Assembly: GCA_015657535.1 (NCBI GenBank)
Contig: JADHZB010001390.1
Location: forward strand, 1 to 27,104
Reading direction: 5' to 3'
DNA from: Nephromyces sp. MM_2019
Taxonomy: Eukaryota; Apicomplexa; Aconoidasida; Nephromycida
DNA: 27,104 bases
In this document: positions 12,784-24,504 of the stretch, piece by piece
How positions within the stretch are numbered: position 1 is the stretch's first letter
Layout of the letters: each line of letters starts with the position of its first letter
Program-made: the position numbers and the translations under genes
Notes under the pieces: model-generated
What the model was told of the DNA's origin: nothing
Databases searched by the model: none
Seen by the model: only the letters and a program-made list of their open reading frames with translations

Positions 12784-13388
12784 ATGTCAGACGCTGAAAG
12801 TGTTGCAGAAGTTGAGAGAACCGGCGAAGATGAAACTATTACTGGATTACAAGATGCCGTATCTCAGGTGTGACATATCTTCATGTGTATAGAAAATACA
12901 CATTTTCATACGAACCATCACGATCAAATTCTGATGTATTCTTTTTTTAATTGTATTAAGTACAAACATAATGAATACTTTTATAATCAGATTAACAAGC
13001 TATCTCCCCAAATACACAGAATTTAATCGTCTCATCATTTTGTTATCTTTAGGTACTCAAGATGTCCAGAAAGTATGATGGTGTTGTTAAAGGTATCCAT
13101 CAAGTAGCCAAGGCCATTGAGGCCAAGAAAGCTCTCGTATGCTTCCTAGCTGAAAATTGCTCTGAAGAGGCTTACAAAAACCTAATCCAAGCTCTCTGCA
13201 AGGAAAATAAAATACCTCTTGTTGATGTACCCGAGAGTCAAGAACTTGGCAAATGGGCCGGTCTATTTGTTACACGAGCTGACACAGAGACTAAATTTGT
13301 CGGTGCCTCATGTGTAGCTATTACGGATTATGGCGAGGAATCAGAAGCTAGAAATTATTTACAAGATCACATCAAGAGTATGGCCTAG
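12784..13388 (+). CDS. RPS12: Small ribosomal subunit protein eS12 (RPS12)
   Basis: A eukaryotic 40S protein of the L7Ae/L30e/S12e RNA-binding fold, in the cytosolic ribosome. Exon 1 is 12784-12867 (28 codons, acidic MSDAESVAEVERTGEDE start). Exon 2 is 13053-13388, ending in TAG. The 185-nt intron has donor CAG/GTGTGA and acceptor TTATCTTTAG, in phase 0. The ATG at 13062 inside exon 2 is internal: splicing adds 31 residues ahead of it and gives 139 aa, within the usual 130-145 range. Hallmarks are GIHQVAKAIEAKKALVCFLA, the NCSEEAYKNLIQALC helix, IPLVDVPESQELGKWAGL, and the C-terminal VGASCVAITDYGEES. The basic C-terminal tail of animal eS12 is reduced here to HIKSMA. The donor GTGTGA is a weak match to consensus, but phase and homology fix the junction. 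Confidence 0.97.
12883..12903 (+). other. Short inverted repeat near the 5' end of the eS12 intron
   Basis: ATGTGTAT at 12883-12890 and ATACACAT at 12896-12903 are perfect 8-bp complements around a 5-nt loop, starting 16 nt after the donor. Ribosomal protein introns sometimes carry autoregulatory structures, but a stem this small can arise by chance in AT-rich DNA. Confidence 0.4.
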
Positions 13389-14460
13389 ATTTGTTTTTTT
13401 CAAATTTAGCCCTGGGGCTAGCAAAGGAAGAATTAGCTGCTACTCTCTTTAATAACTTTCTCCTATACAAACTCTATTTCAATATACTAATCAATTAAAA
13501 CCTTGAAATTGGCAGGGCTTAGAATTCTTCAAAAGGTTTGAAATGCCCAAATAGACCTGAACTAGAAAATCTAGATTAGCCCTCGATTATGTCAGCTAAG
13601 CTGTTGTCTTTTGAACTTATTAATATTGACATTGAAATTCTTAAACAATACTCATTGGAATAAAGCATTTGTAGATAATTAAGAACATTTTAGAAAATTG
13701 AGAATATTCATTCAAGCCCACTAAATACTCAAAATTAATTAATATGGTATATTAAATTGCCTATAACACCATTTTGCTCTTTATCTATTAGGAAATATGG
13801 TTAAGCCTTATTCTCATATTTACTTTTAATTCATAAGCACTAATGAATTTAAATTAATTATATTAACTACTAGCAGCCTAAAAATTTTACTAGCTTCTAG
13901 TAAGTAAGCTTCATTATAATGAGATTATATCTAATTGTCTAATTCAATCATTTTTAGACGCTCTTGATTGCCTTGTTATTAATTATGCAAGCTTGTGTAT
14001 CAACAAATTAACAAAAAGTCATTATTTTATAAATATATTTCATGAGCACTCCTTAGAATTACTGTAATTTAAATAATTATGAGGTAGATGACATCTGAGT
14101 CCATGGGTTATCCATCACACTAGGAGCTGATGGTGCCCTTTGCCTCAACTCATTCAATGGGTTTGTTAACTGGTTTGGTAGATTATGGTAAAATACTTGG
14201 TTTTCTTGTGTCCTGTATATTGCAATAAAAATGTATATTATTTCTAATCATGTATTGGATTATATAGATTATGAATTTATATATAATCTGGTTGCTTATA
14301 TAACTTAATTATATATAATTAAATTAACAAAATAGATTTGAATGCTACTATGGGTGTGTAAATACTCTTAAAGATAACGAAACCCAAATGCCAAAGCAAA
14401 CTAATGAATCTAATTACAATGAAACTTAATCAAATATATGTCTATTAAGTTTTAATTATT
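13389..14460. other. Convergent 3' intergenic region, eS12 / TMEM43-like
   Basis: About 1.07 kb lies between the eS12 stop and the stop of the minus-strand TMEM43-like gene, presumably both 3' UTRs. A small palindrome, AGCCCTGGGGCT, lies at about 13409, shortly after the eS12 stop. No gene or RNA is supported. Confidence 0.6.
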
Positions 14461-17393
14461 TCACCATATAACAAATGCTGCAGCAAAAAGTACAAATGAA
14501 ACAAGCTGAATTGTTATTGAAATTGTGAATTTATGTAAACTCCATATTATGCTTATTCCTGCCAGTGTAAAACCAATTGACAAACAAAAACAGATTGCAA
14601 TTTTAGCCCAAAGTACCTGTTTAATTGATCATAAAAAGAGGATTTACAAATTCTATTATAAATAATTATCGATTTGAGTTCAAATATAAAACAACATCCA
14701 AAATTTTAAGCTCTCATGATACTTTCGATATTTGTTTTGATTTTATCATTTTAAAGAAATTATTCTTTTTATTACTAACCATTCTCTCAAAGTATTTTTC
14801 CAAGTACAAGTAAATCGTTACCCATGCGCTCAAAATGGTAAAAATCCTCAAACAATAAGTTACGAGCAAACTTCCATCGAATTTCCTGACTATAAATCCA
14901 TGGAGCTGCTCAGCTGTGTATTTTCCTTCCTTAAGGATAGTAGGATATAGCTATATACAGTTTAGGTATGCATAAAAAGTGTATTTTTAACCTTAACTCA
15001 TTCGAAGAAATTATGTTTATGTAGAAATAATTAAGCTCAAAATTGGGCGTTATCTATGATTGAAATTTATATAGATTTGTAGCAAAATGTTTAAATAATT
15101 GGAAATAAAGTGTATATATGGTATTGAATTATAAATGGCTTACAGTTTGATCATTTGAAGGGCCTTTAGAAAGCAAGTAAGCTCTGTCTTTATAGTTTTG
15201 ATAACCAAGGAAGCTTACATGCGTAAATGAACTGCCCCAAAAACTTATCTTGATATCTCCGACCTATTTATATCCAATCAAAAGAATAACATATTATCAT
15301 AGGGCTTTGCTAAAATACGTTGTTCATAAATTACAGCTTTAAGTTATAAATCTATATTTGAAGAGAAATTTTAAAAGAAATTCTATAGCTTGAGTCTTAA
15401 AAAATATGCAGTGAATGTTACATATATAATTTACTTCCCAACATAACAATTATACATTAGATATCTATTACTAGTCTTTTTAAAGCTTAAGTTTTCAAGG
15501 GCTAATAAATTCTAGCAATTAATTATGGAAATATGTGAAGCAAATTATGTTTATATCTAATTAATGTTTAAATAAAAATATATTTAAGCACTGTTTAAAG
15601 CGTATCAAAGTTGTATATACAATTACTGGATGTGTTTTCTAGATATTTTTTTTGAAGATGTATGATAGTTGATAAATTCAAAGCAATTGAAAAACTATTC
15701 TAGAAGTCTATATAAGAGACATTACTTGTGGGTTGAACGGGTCTCCACTAAATATTGCATTGTTCTTGACAATAGTATTCCTGTAGTCAATGTATGTAGG
15801 GGGTCTTGTTTCTGATGGTAAGTACCAACCATCATCTGATAGCTTAATCTGTGTTTTGTTTGTTAAGCTTACAATTCCTTCAGTTGGCACGTAATACCCA
15901 CCCAATTTTAAAAATGGTGCAAACTGATGTAGAAAATATGTATTGCGATTAAAAATAAAGAGGAGAACTTTATTAAAAACACGATTTAAAATAACTTAGT
16001 ATAGTTGTTGATATTCCATAAAAAAATAAATGAGTTGCTCTCCTTCTAAATTATATTTTACATAACTTGTGAATTATTGGCTTAGTATTACTTAATCGAT
16101 GCTAAGACGAATTAAATATTGTAAATTTTTATTACCACACGACCTCTTCCAGGGATTACTGGGAAAAATTTCGGGTTTTCATATTGGCTCTGAGCTGAGA
16201 AAAATGATCTCTGCGTGCTAGGTACCTAACATAGCATAAATTTATGCATATAATACTCACTCTGACTCGATATATATTTGTATTATTACAAACATAAGTG
16301 GATTGGTGCACAGGATGCATGTAAACATGGGGAAAAAAGTCTATTTATCCTTATATAATTAATTCTATGCCTACATGCTTGTTCAGTGAGTTTTTATGCT
16401 ATATGGGTACATATGTTTGCTTATATGCATTTTAATTTTAAAACTAATAGAAATGCCGTATAAGTTTACTTACCAAATAATCTCTGAATTCACCTGAGGT
16501 TACTGGTCCAAACCAACCTACTTTGGGTACCCATTGAAACATCTCAACCTTAATTTCCATGAATACACCTTCATGTGTATGCATATTCCATGAAAATGTA
16601 GATGGTGGATAGAAGGTGTAAAGATCCTTCACTGGACATACCTAAAAGACAAAAAGTTTTCAATTTCGTTTAAATCTCTAGGTACCTATGTGCACCAAAA
16701 CTACTTACTGTGTATACAATCTTGTCATTATTTTTTTCTAGCGGAGTACAGGGTGCCTGTATGCCCAAATTGCATATAAATAGAATATTAAACTCTAACA
16801 CGCTAATTAAGGCTTTCATGATATGAGGTACTAACAATATATAAAATTCATTCTTAAAGCAGCCATGATTATGTAAAGGCTAGATTATATTATAAATCAC
16901 ACCAGTGATTTAAGTTTATTTTTAAATAATGTTTCATTCGCTTTATACTCCAATAGTAAAAATTGTCATAAGATATTTAAATTTTGAGTTTATTTGGTAT
17001 AAGGAGTAATTTTATAGGATACATGAGTCTTATATGTTAACAAGTGATTATTTGGCTAGGGTAATCATAAAAGATAAATATATCAAATAAAATTTGTGGA
17101 AAAAGTACACACTTTGTTTAAAATTACGCGTAGAAGAAACTCAATTTTTAATAAATAAACATGTATATGCAGTTACTTAAACATTTATTATGTTTTAGCA
17201 TATGTTTTAACATCATAAAAATATGGATTACCGATACGTATTGATCCAATATTGGTTGTAGCCTGTATCGATTTATAACTAATTTGAGTTCATTGGATAT
17301 GAGAAACAACGTCAATATTGCAAGAGTAGATAATGATGCCTTATTTATAATAGACCTTGCAATGCAAGTGTCATCTTGTAAGCCCCTCTCCAT
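14461..17393 (-). CDS. TMEM43/LUMA-family membrane protein, eight exons
   Basis: Eight exons, all multiples of three and all phase 0: 17393-17232, 16756-16709, 16641-16474, 16189-16136, 15923-15726, 15263-15144, 14950-14780 and 14616-14461 (TGA), totalling 358 aa (human TMEM43 is 400). An in-frame TAA precedes the ATG. The match to TMEM43 (DUF1625), recalled from family knowledge, runs in order: an N-terminal membrane span (about 21-36) followed by an SNE motif like human TNE; VEMFQWVP (102-109) like human VEMYQWVE; FAPFLKLGGYYV (145-156) like APFVQIGRFFL; VGDIKISF (211-218) like VGDLRVSF; an AEQLHGFIVRK stretch like the AEEVF segment; then three C-terminal spans at about 278-300, 313-332 and 338-358. 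Family members sit in the ER and inner nuclear envelope with a large lumenal domain; the same is inferred here. It is convergent with eS12. The least certain junctions are exon 2 (16 codons) and exon 4 (18 codons). Confidence 0.85.
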
Positions 17394-18501
17394 AAGAGCG
17401 TCACTTCTGAGATCATGTTAAATAAATTTATTAGCTCGAAAAATCGCTTGTTGTGCTGACTGTTGTTAAAAGGAATGCTAAAATCAACGTATTCTAGTAT
17501 AGCTATAAAAAATTAAATTAGCAAGAGCACGAGATTTGAGCTAATCCTATCTTAAAACTGTGCTATAAAGTGTAAATTTTAATAGTTTATCAGTTAGTTT
17601 TTTATTCATAATAGAAAAATTGAATGTATTAAGAATTTTGATTATTATGTAAGATTCATTTCTTAGCCATTTATTGTGTTTCACCTCTACCTAAATAAAA
17701 ATTTAAGTTCCTATTTCAAGAACTATTTTAATTTCCAAAGTAATTTACACATGTCTGGCCCTAAGTTCCCTATATTTAATTAAATTTTCATTACTGATTT
17801 CTAATTCACTTCTATTTATAACATGGACTTTTAGAAAATAAATACATATTATCATTTCTGTGCTCTGCTTTATCTATATATATTAATATATATATACACA
17901 TATATAATTTTAGCAATGCTCACCTTATAGCTTATAATAAATTTCTAATGAAAACTATCTTCATAACCTTTATAAATTAGAATTAATGGAAAAACAAAAG
18001 ATTATAATATCAAATTTTACTGGATTTCGAGATATTTATTATTATTTATTTATAGGGAATATGTTGTAGCAAATTATGATATATCTGTGAAAGGTATTTG
18101 TTTATTTTAGGCTTCAAAAAAGGGGTATCTCTAAATTAAATATAGTTGGCATTTACATTTTCCTTATATGGTATTCTTTAGCTAGTTTCGATAGTGTGCT
18201 AAAAAAATTATGATTATTAAGTTTCATGTAGTATATCGTTTATTTTTTGTTATAAACTCACTAGATAAAATTTTTATTATAATTTTTAAATTTACATGTC
18301 TAAAAATTCTAGTTAAACTTTATTACTTCATTAATTATTAAGCAAAATTGTAAAATGCAAGAAGATCATAAACTAGTAGAGCCTGATGCTTAGTGCCCCC
18401 TTTAAATTAAGTGAAGTTACTTAAACTGGGATACAGCATTTTAACTTAAGTAAAATTAGATATTATTATTGAAAATTAAGCCTATTTTTCTAACTCAATT
18501 A

Positions 18502-18657
18502 GCGTGGAGCTCAATTCCAGTAAAATACTCTAATCCTAGAGCTAGAGAATATTCAAATAAAAAATCATTGAACCAAGTTTTAGAGTTTATTAAAGTAAAG
18601 AAAGCTGACATAAATTATAATATAAGTGAAGTAGTAAAATATCTTTGGAAAATATAG
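18502..18657 (+). CDS. Possible short coding exon, unrecognised
   Basis: An open frame with more balanced composition than its surroundings encodes a basic peptide including SSIPVKYSNPRAREYSNKKS and VKKADINYNISEVVKYL, ending in TAG. It has no ATG, so it would need an upstream exon; an acceptor-like TTCTAACTCAATTAG precedes it near 18501. I could not find an upstream exon in a compatible phase. It may be a gene remnant, an unjoined last exon, or chance. Confidence 0.2.
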   Translation, partial: AWSSIPVKYSNPRAREYSNKKSLNQVLEFIKVKKADINYNISEVVKYLWKI

Positions 18658-19848
18658 CTACAGAAGCCATTTGAGAAAGCTTGAAATATATCAAGTTATT
18701 TTCTTACATTATGATTTGCTTAGCCTTGGAGTTTATTTTGTTTACATTATATAACCTACTGAGTAACAATTTCAAGTATAATTTATGTAGCTTTCAAGCT
18801 TGTGTTGCTTTCATTTGGTAACGTCATAATTAAAATTTATTCCAGAGTGAAATATCCTATTTTAAATCGTAGACTCTTTGGGGTAAGATGTTGAATACTC
18901 TCCCTACTTGGGACTTGATTTGATAAAACTTTGTTTCTTTATAAAAATGTATAATTCAAATTCATACTTTAAGCACACAAATTGTAATATTAATCTAATG
19001 TGGTAAGCCTTAGAATTGTTCTTATATTCAAATCCTATACCTTTCCTTTTTTGTCCTTGAAATATTTATCAACAAGTAAATGTTAAGTGAGTTTTACCTT
19101 GGCATTATATAAGTGAAACAAAGTACTTTGGATAATTAAATTAACCCCCCACATATCCTTAGAGTAATTCCCAAAGTTCAACCTAAAAAGGCATAAATAT
19201 ATACAACGACTGAATCGAGTTAATTTTAAGTTCAGAAATGTGAAGTCATTAAGCTAATAGGCATATAGCCACTATTTGATTCTACAAACTGAAATTAGAA
19301 CTAAAAATTTCATTTTCAGCTTCACAAAATGTACCCATGCGTATTTCAATAATTGTGTATTGGAATTAATTAATTGTGGACAGTCTACTGTCAATCTCGA
19401 TAAAAAAGATTATATGTGGCTATGGATATAATTCCAATGATTTTATTCAACAATATAAGACTTTATAAGCTATGTAACTTCTCCTTTTATATTTTATAAT
19501 TCCAATATGTTAGATACTTTTTTAAATTCCCTGAAAAACATAAATAAAAACAAATTCACACACATTATGGTACTAATGAATATATTTCAATCCTCGAAAC
19601 TTACAGTTTCTGTGAAAATAGATTTAGAAAATCACACAAAATACAATGAAAACCTCAAAAATGATATAAAGTAAAAATTTTATATGCACTTTCTAGATTA
19701 AAGAAAAAAAACCACAATTAAAGGGTTCGCTCATGAATTATATAGGTTAATGACTCAAATAAATAATCGTTATCATCCGGAATGTTTATTAATTGTTTAT
19801 TAATTTTTTAATTATTTGTAATATGCTTGGATAATCATAATTGATCTA

Positions 19849-19905
19849 TGGTTGAAGAGGACAACGATCTCACAGATCTACCTACTGAAATAGATTAATT
19901 AAAAC
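19849..19905. other. Short coding-like island, strand uncertain
   Basis: A GC-richer patch in very AT-rich DNA. On the plus strand it reads as an ATG frame (MVEEDNDLTDLPTEID then TAA). On the minus strand an acceptor-like TAATCTATTTCAG leads into a short open frame ending in TGA. Neither reading could be joined to another exon, so no gene is called. Confidence 0.2.
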
Positions 19906-20363
19906 TCTAGATAATGAAATGTGAAAATAAAAACCGTACAAATCTCATTCCCTACTTATTTGAAATAAGTCAACTTGCATTGCCCAATTTCTAAGGTGTC
20001 TTTTGAGTGAATACAAATACTGTATACAATACACTTTCTTCATTTGATCGATATTACAAAGTTATATCAATATAATTAAACTCTCTTTGTTTTCAAACTT
20101 TACAATTCCCTATAACTTTGAATCTTAAGGGTATGATATAAGTCAAATACTGAAGTCTTTAAATAAATTTTAAAAAAATTTAATCTTATTACACTTTCAC
20201 TTAATTGTATAATTGCTACCAATTCTTATTAGATTAAACACTTTTACAAACTTTAAGTGATAAAACCTTGATTTTAACACTTTAATCGTAATTATTGTTA
20301 TTTTAAGCATTACATCTTCCTAATTTACTTATTTAGTTTTTGAATTCCTCAACTTTTCCTCAG

Positions 20364-23159
20364 ATGAATATTCATATAGATGATCAAGAAAATATCATTC
20401 CCAGGCATCCTAAATCTAACTATGGGCTTAATGATGTCTCCATATTCAACAACTCCGGTACTAAAAAGTTTATTTTAAGTATTCATTTCTGTATAATCAG
20501 GAAATTAAGTCTAATTTTTAATTTTTGCATATCGCTCATAAGGACTTGTACTATCAGTATATAAAACTGATACCCTGATGAGATTCTTCAACTCATATAA
20601 GCACTGTTTGGGTGCTCTAAACCGAGATATGGGTGTTTTGACTGAAATTAAAACCATTGAGCTCATTAAAATGAATTCAATAGGGTCTTGAAAATGCCAT
20701 TAAGTCTGATGAATTTTGCGAAGTTTCGAGTGTTGAAGTTATATACCAAACACAGTATACATAATCCCTTTGAGATTTTTTATCTCATTTGATTGATATT
20801 TACTCAACATTCCCTATATTAACTGTTTAAGAATTGTTCACCAACGAAAGTTAATAATCAAATCATATCCAACAAGTTACTTACATCGTCCGCATACGTA
20901 TTTACCCATTTCACACATCATAGCTCGGTATCTCTTAGTCGTTACATCCAAACATAACTTCTACAAAACACTACTGGATATTGTCTACATACACTACACA
21001 TTTGATACTCCTGAAAATCATTTCTGATATCCCGCATACATATACTTATATCAATCTTACTCGAAACGTCCTCACATGATACCCACTTCTACACAATTTT
21101 TATCAAAGCATTTAGCCCAATCTCACTCAATATATTTTTTTCTTGATATAAACTTTTTTACTAAATCTTCAGAAAACAAACAAATAAACTCTGATGAACC
21201 AATTATAGGGCTAAGTGAAGACCTAATTCAAACTGATCAAAGCTTTGCTAACCACCAAACAGGCACCATCCTAACCAATTCTGATGAAAATCCTTTTTTG
21301 ACCTTTCACCATCCCTATCACCAACAGATTGCTAATAAGAGTGTCATTTCCCACAAAACCACTTATTTTAGGTCTTCAAACCGCGAAATAATGGTAGAGC
21401 AAGCTGCCGTTGTTTTCCATTTGCATGACAACGGATCAACTCTCAACAAGGACATTCTATATGTATATGGTGATATAGATATACTAGGAAATTGGTCCAT
21501 GGAGAGGGCTCTCCCTCTTAAATCACGCCTAAATTTGTGGCCTTGTTGGAAGACTGATATAATATACCTCAACACGCAAAACCTAAGATTTGAATACATG
21601 TTTTTTAGGAAAGACTCCTTAACTTCTGAAATCACACTTGAGTCCATAAAACGTAAGACTGGAGATTATATATGGGGAGCAGGATTTGTGTGCACTGTGT
21701 GTACATTTAGAGCTACACACTGTTAAAAATTAGCTCACTTCATGCAAATTTGAAAGCTTACAATTACATAACTATTTCTAGATATTAAAAAGATTTACTG
21801 ACAACATCTTTTTATTGTTTTACACATTTAAAAAACTTGAATCTGAACACTTTTTGAAATTATTATGAACAATCTGAATCCATGTTTTTAGGCCCACACT
21901 TACTGTCATTAAGCAAAATTGAAGCCATAGAAGCTGAGCATTACTTTGGTAAGTCAATCTAAGGATAACCTCAAACATAACTACACACACATACATAAAA
22001 CAATTGCGGGCTTAATTATATAGAATTAATTTCAATTTATGCTTGAACAAAGCTAGTTATTCATTTTATAATTATATAGGTAGTACATCTGACGCCAAGG
22101 TAAAAGAGCTTGATTTAAGGTATATCGTACGACACAATATTAATTTAAATATCTATTAATACAATATACATAATGAATTCACACTTCATCACAGCCAAAA
22201 ATTTCTAATTTAAACAAATACTTGACTCACATATATGAAAACACATATATACACACACAAATAAACACTTAAAGCCCTATAAATCAAATTGAACAAATGT
22301 TTGCACACCCAAATTAAAAATTGTTTATCTAAGGAAACAAGTCAATAATTTCATACCTTCACACTAACAACTTTATCCCTATTCACTATCATTAATATGT
22401 GCACTCACACATATTACAAGCTTTATACTTATATGCCCCTATTAACAATTTTATGCCTACACACACAAAATGAGAGACAAATCCTTAGTTAAATAAACTA
22501 GTACATATATCTCAATATGACATAATCTACAAAATCAATTTGAAGACTCATTAGATAATTACTTTTACTTTTTTTTTAGTCAATATACTAATTTAGCCGA
22601 AGCAATACCAATCAAGGTAAACAATATTTATTATTTTAAGCACACACATATATATATGCTTTTACATCCACTTTACACACACTTTTAGAAAACCATTGAT
22701 TTAGCACCAGTAGAGAAGAAGAAAATAGATATCTGTATATCTGATCACCAAAGTGAAACTACACACCCTCCAAAGAGATTTACTATCCCCTTCCCAAATT
22801 TACAACTAGATTATATGTGGCGAATTTTTAATGGTAAACTATATAATGAGAAACACATAAGCTGACACACATCCACTTAATAAGCTATACACATACTTAC
22901 ACACACCCGCACACTGATTCTGTAGCCTCTACAAATACACACAATAGATTGCAAATCTTACTCTCTGTTACACACAAATTTACTTTATATACATTCTTGA
23001 TTTTAAATAGTTCACACATATTAAGAAACATACTTTTCTAATTTCTATTAGCTCATATACATACACACACAAACACCTACACACAGAGAAAATAAATATT
23101 TATATATATATGTTTGCTTTTTAGATGATCCTGTTGCTATATCCTTTGCTTGCCCCTGA
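20364..23159 (+). CDS. CBM20 (starch/glucan-binding) domain protein, about ten exons
   Basis: Predicted exons: 20364-20457, 20558-20634, 20684-20754, 21372-21700, 21892-21948, 22080-22119, 22580-22616, 22689-22833 and 23125-23159 (TGA); phases match at each junction, giving about 294 aa. Exon 21372-21700 holds a CBM20 fold: strand AAVVFHLHD, then LYVYGDIDILGNWSMERALPL with the hallmark GNW, then a second Trp in LWPCWKTDIIYL and FEYMFFRK. CBM20 binds starch, glycogen or phosphoglucan and occurs in laforin, glucan water dikinases and GPCPD1. No phosphatase or phosphodiesterase domain follows; the rest is a short, charged, helix-prone tail ending ISFACP. Uncertain points: the frame changes near 20683 (a 49-nt intron or an indel), the 5' link between 20754 and 21372 (the frame at 21076-21371 is also open), and an acceptor-like CTTTTCCTCAG directly before the ATG, so an earlier exon may exist. 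The 3' exons from 21892 onward are well supported. Confidence 0.72.
21076..21371 (+). other. Open frame upstream of the CBM20 exon: alternative 5' coding region or intron
   Basis: This stretch is in frame with the CBM20 exon and open from an ATG at 21076. It reads like disordered coding sequence, with SDEPIIGLSEDLIQTDQSF and NSDENPFLTFHH. It could be the real N-terminus of a shorter gene starting at 21076, or part of an exon entered at the acceptor-like TAAATCTTCAG near 21168. The competing model makes it intron ending at the strong acceptor ACTTATTTTAG (21371), which joins in phase to the exon ending at 20754. Transcript data are needed to choose. Confidence 0.45.
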
Positions 23160-23798
23160 AAAATTTACCTTTAGAAAATTTGTGTGTAATTTTAATGTAA
23201 CATTTCAACCATTTTGTGTGTTATGTGTGTAAATTACTGAACATACTTGTAATATCAGCCACAACATTTTTAATGTGTATATTAACCACTTTAAAAAGAT
23301 ATCTCTACACTTAATCTATTTTATAATTCGATTTTTTGCACTATTAACCCTTTTAACTTACTGTTTCACACACATATATATATAAATTAGGTTTATATTT
23401 ATTGTACCATAACTTACCAACATATCTCTGAATAATATTATATTTTTCTACACCACACACACTCGACAATTCACATTCATACCTCAATTGAATACATAAA
23501 TACTTACATACACATATCTATATACACATACACATATCTATATTCACATACACATATCCACACACATATATTCGCATGCACATATTTATATCCACACACA
23601 AATATTCACATACACATATTTATATCCACACACAAATATACACATACACACACATTTATATATACTCGCACACATATCTGAACACAGACACACATCTATA
23701 TGCATACACACACATACATTCATTTACACCTATATATGTATATACAAAAAAGTTGATATCCATTCACACCTATATCTATATATACTAGACATATCGAT
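23160..23798. other. CA-rich 3' flank of the CBM20 gene
   Basis: No coding sequence is supported. The stretch grows richer in ACACAC and CACATAT words toward the right, with loosely repeated CACACATATTTATATCCACACA-like words between about 23500 and 23720 grading into the pure CA array. Reading frames here (for example 23576-23788) are repeat artefacts. Confidence 0.7.
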
Positions 23799-24049
23799 AC
23801 ACACACACACACACACACACACAGACACACACACACAGACACACACACACAGACACACACACACACACACACAGACACAGACACACACAGACACACACAC
23901 AGACACACACAGACACACACACAGACACACACACACAGACACACACACACAGACACACACAGACACACACACAGACACACACACACACAGACACACACAC
24001 ACACACACAGACACACACACACACACACAGACACACACACACACACACA
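23799..24049. repeat. (CA)n array with CAGACA interruptions
   Basis: About 250 bp of almost pure CA dinucleotide is broken at irregular short intervals by ACAGACAC. The long reading frames on either strand are low-complexity artefacts. Alternating purine-pyrimidine DNA of this length can adopt Z-form. The array lies in the convergent gap past the CBM20 stop. Confidence 0.97.
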
Positions 24050-24313
24050 ACTCTATAAACAGAAATCATAAATTTAATTATGATCACACAATCAAAGTTG
24101 TGTGTAAAGAATTTAAATAATTAAATTATTTGTAAAAACAATTTTTGTATGGTGTGTGAGTGTATAAGCGTACTTATGGTGTGGTTTATTTTGTTAGTGT
24201 TTATAGGTATTTGTGTTTGTGTATTATATGTGTACGTATCTTAACATAATTGTGTGTATAAATGAAATGTCAAGATATATGTTATGTGTGGGTGTGTATC
24301 GGTTAATATTTAC
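24050..24313. other. Switch point between CA-rich and TG-rich plus strand
   Basis: A short unique AT-rich stretch. To its left the plus strand is CA-rich; from about 24100 rightward TGTG words dominate. No gene is seen. It lies between the stops of two convergent genes. Confidence 0.7.
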
Positions 24314-24469
24314 ATGTGTGTGTGTGTTTGTGTATTTTGAGTGTGTGTATGTTAGTGTATTGTGTCAGTATATTGTGTGAGTGTGTGTGTATTTGTGTGT
24401 GTGTGTGTGTGTGTGTATTTGTGTGTGTGTGTGTGTGTGTGTATTTGTGTGTGTGTGTGTGTGTGTGTA

Positions 24470-24504
<35 letters not shown>

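Larger units (their letters stand above)
17394..20363. other. 3-kb divergent intergenic region, mostly empty
   Basis: AT-rich sequence lies between the TMEM43-like start (minus) and the CBM20 gene (plus). It contains two weak coding-like patches listed separately (18502-18657 and 19849-19905) and a TA-rich stretch at about 17870-17905. Nothing else is supported, and the promoters of both flanking genes are presumed here. Confidence 0.55.

Noticed and set aside
14625..14813. 62-aa plus-strand frame
   Set aside because: Antisense to the last intron and adjoining exon of the TMEM43-like gene; it starts at TTG.
23720..24087. Three overlapping ~100-aa minus-strand frames rich in Cys and Val
   Set aside because: They are translations of the CA/TG dinucleotide array in different frames, with no unique sequence of their own.
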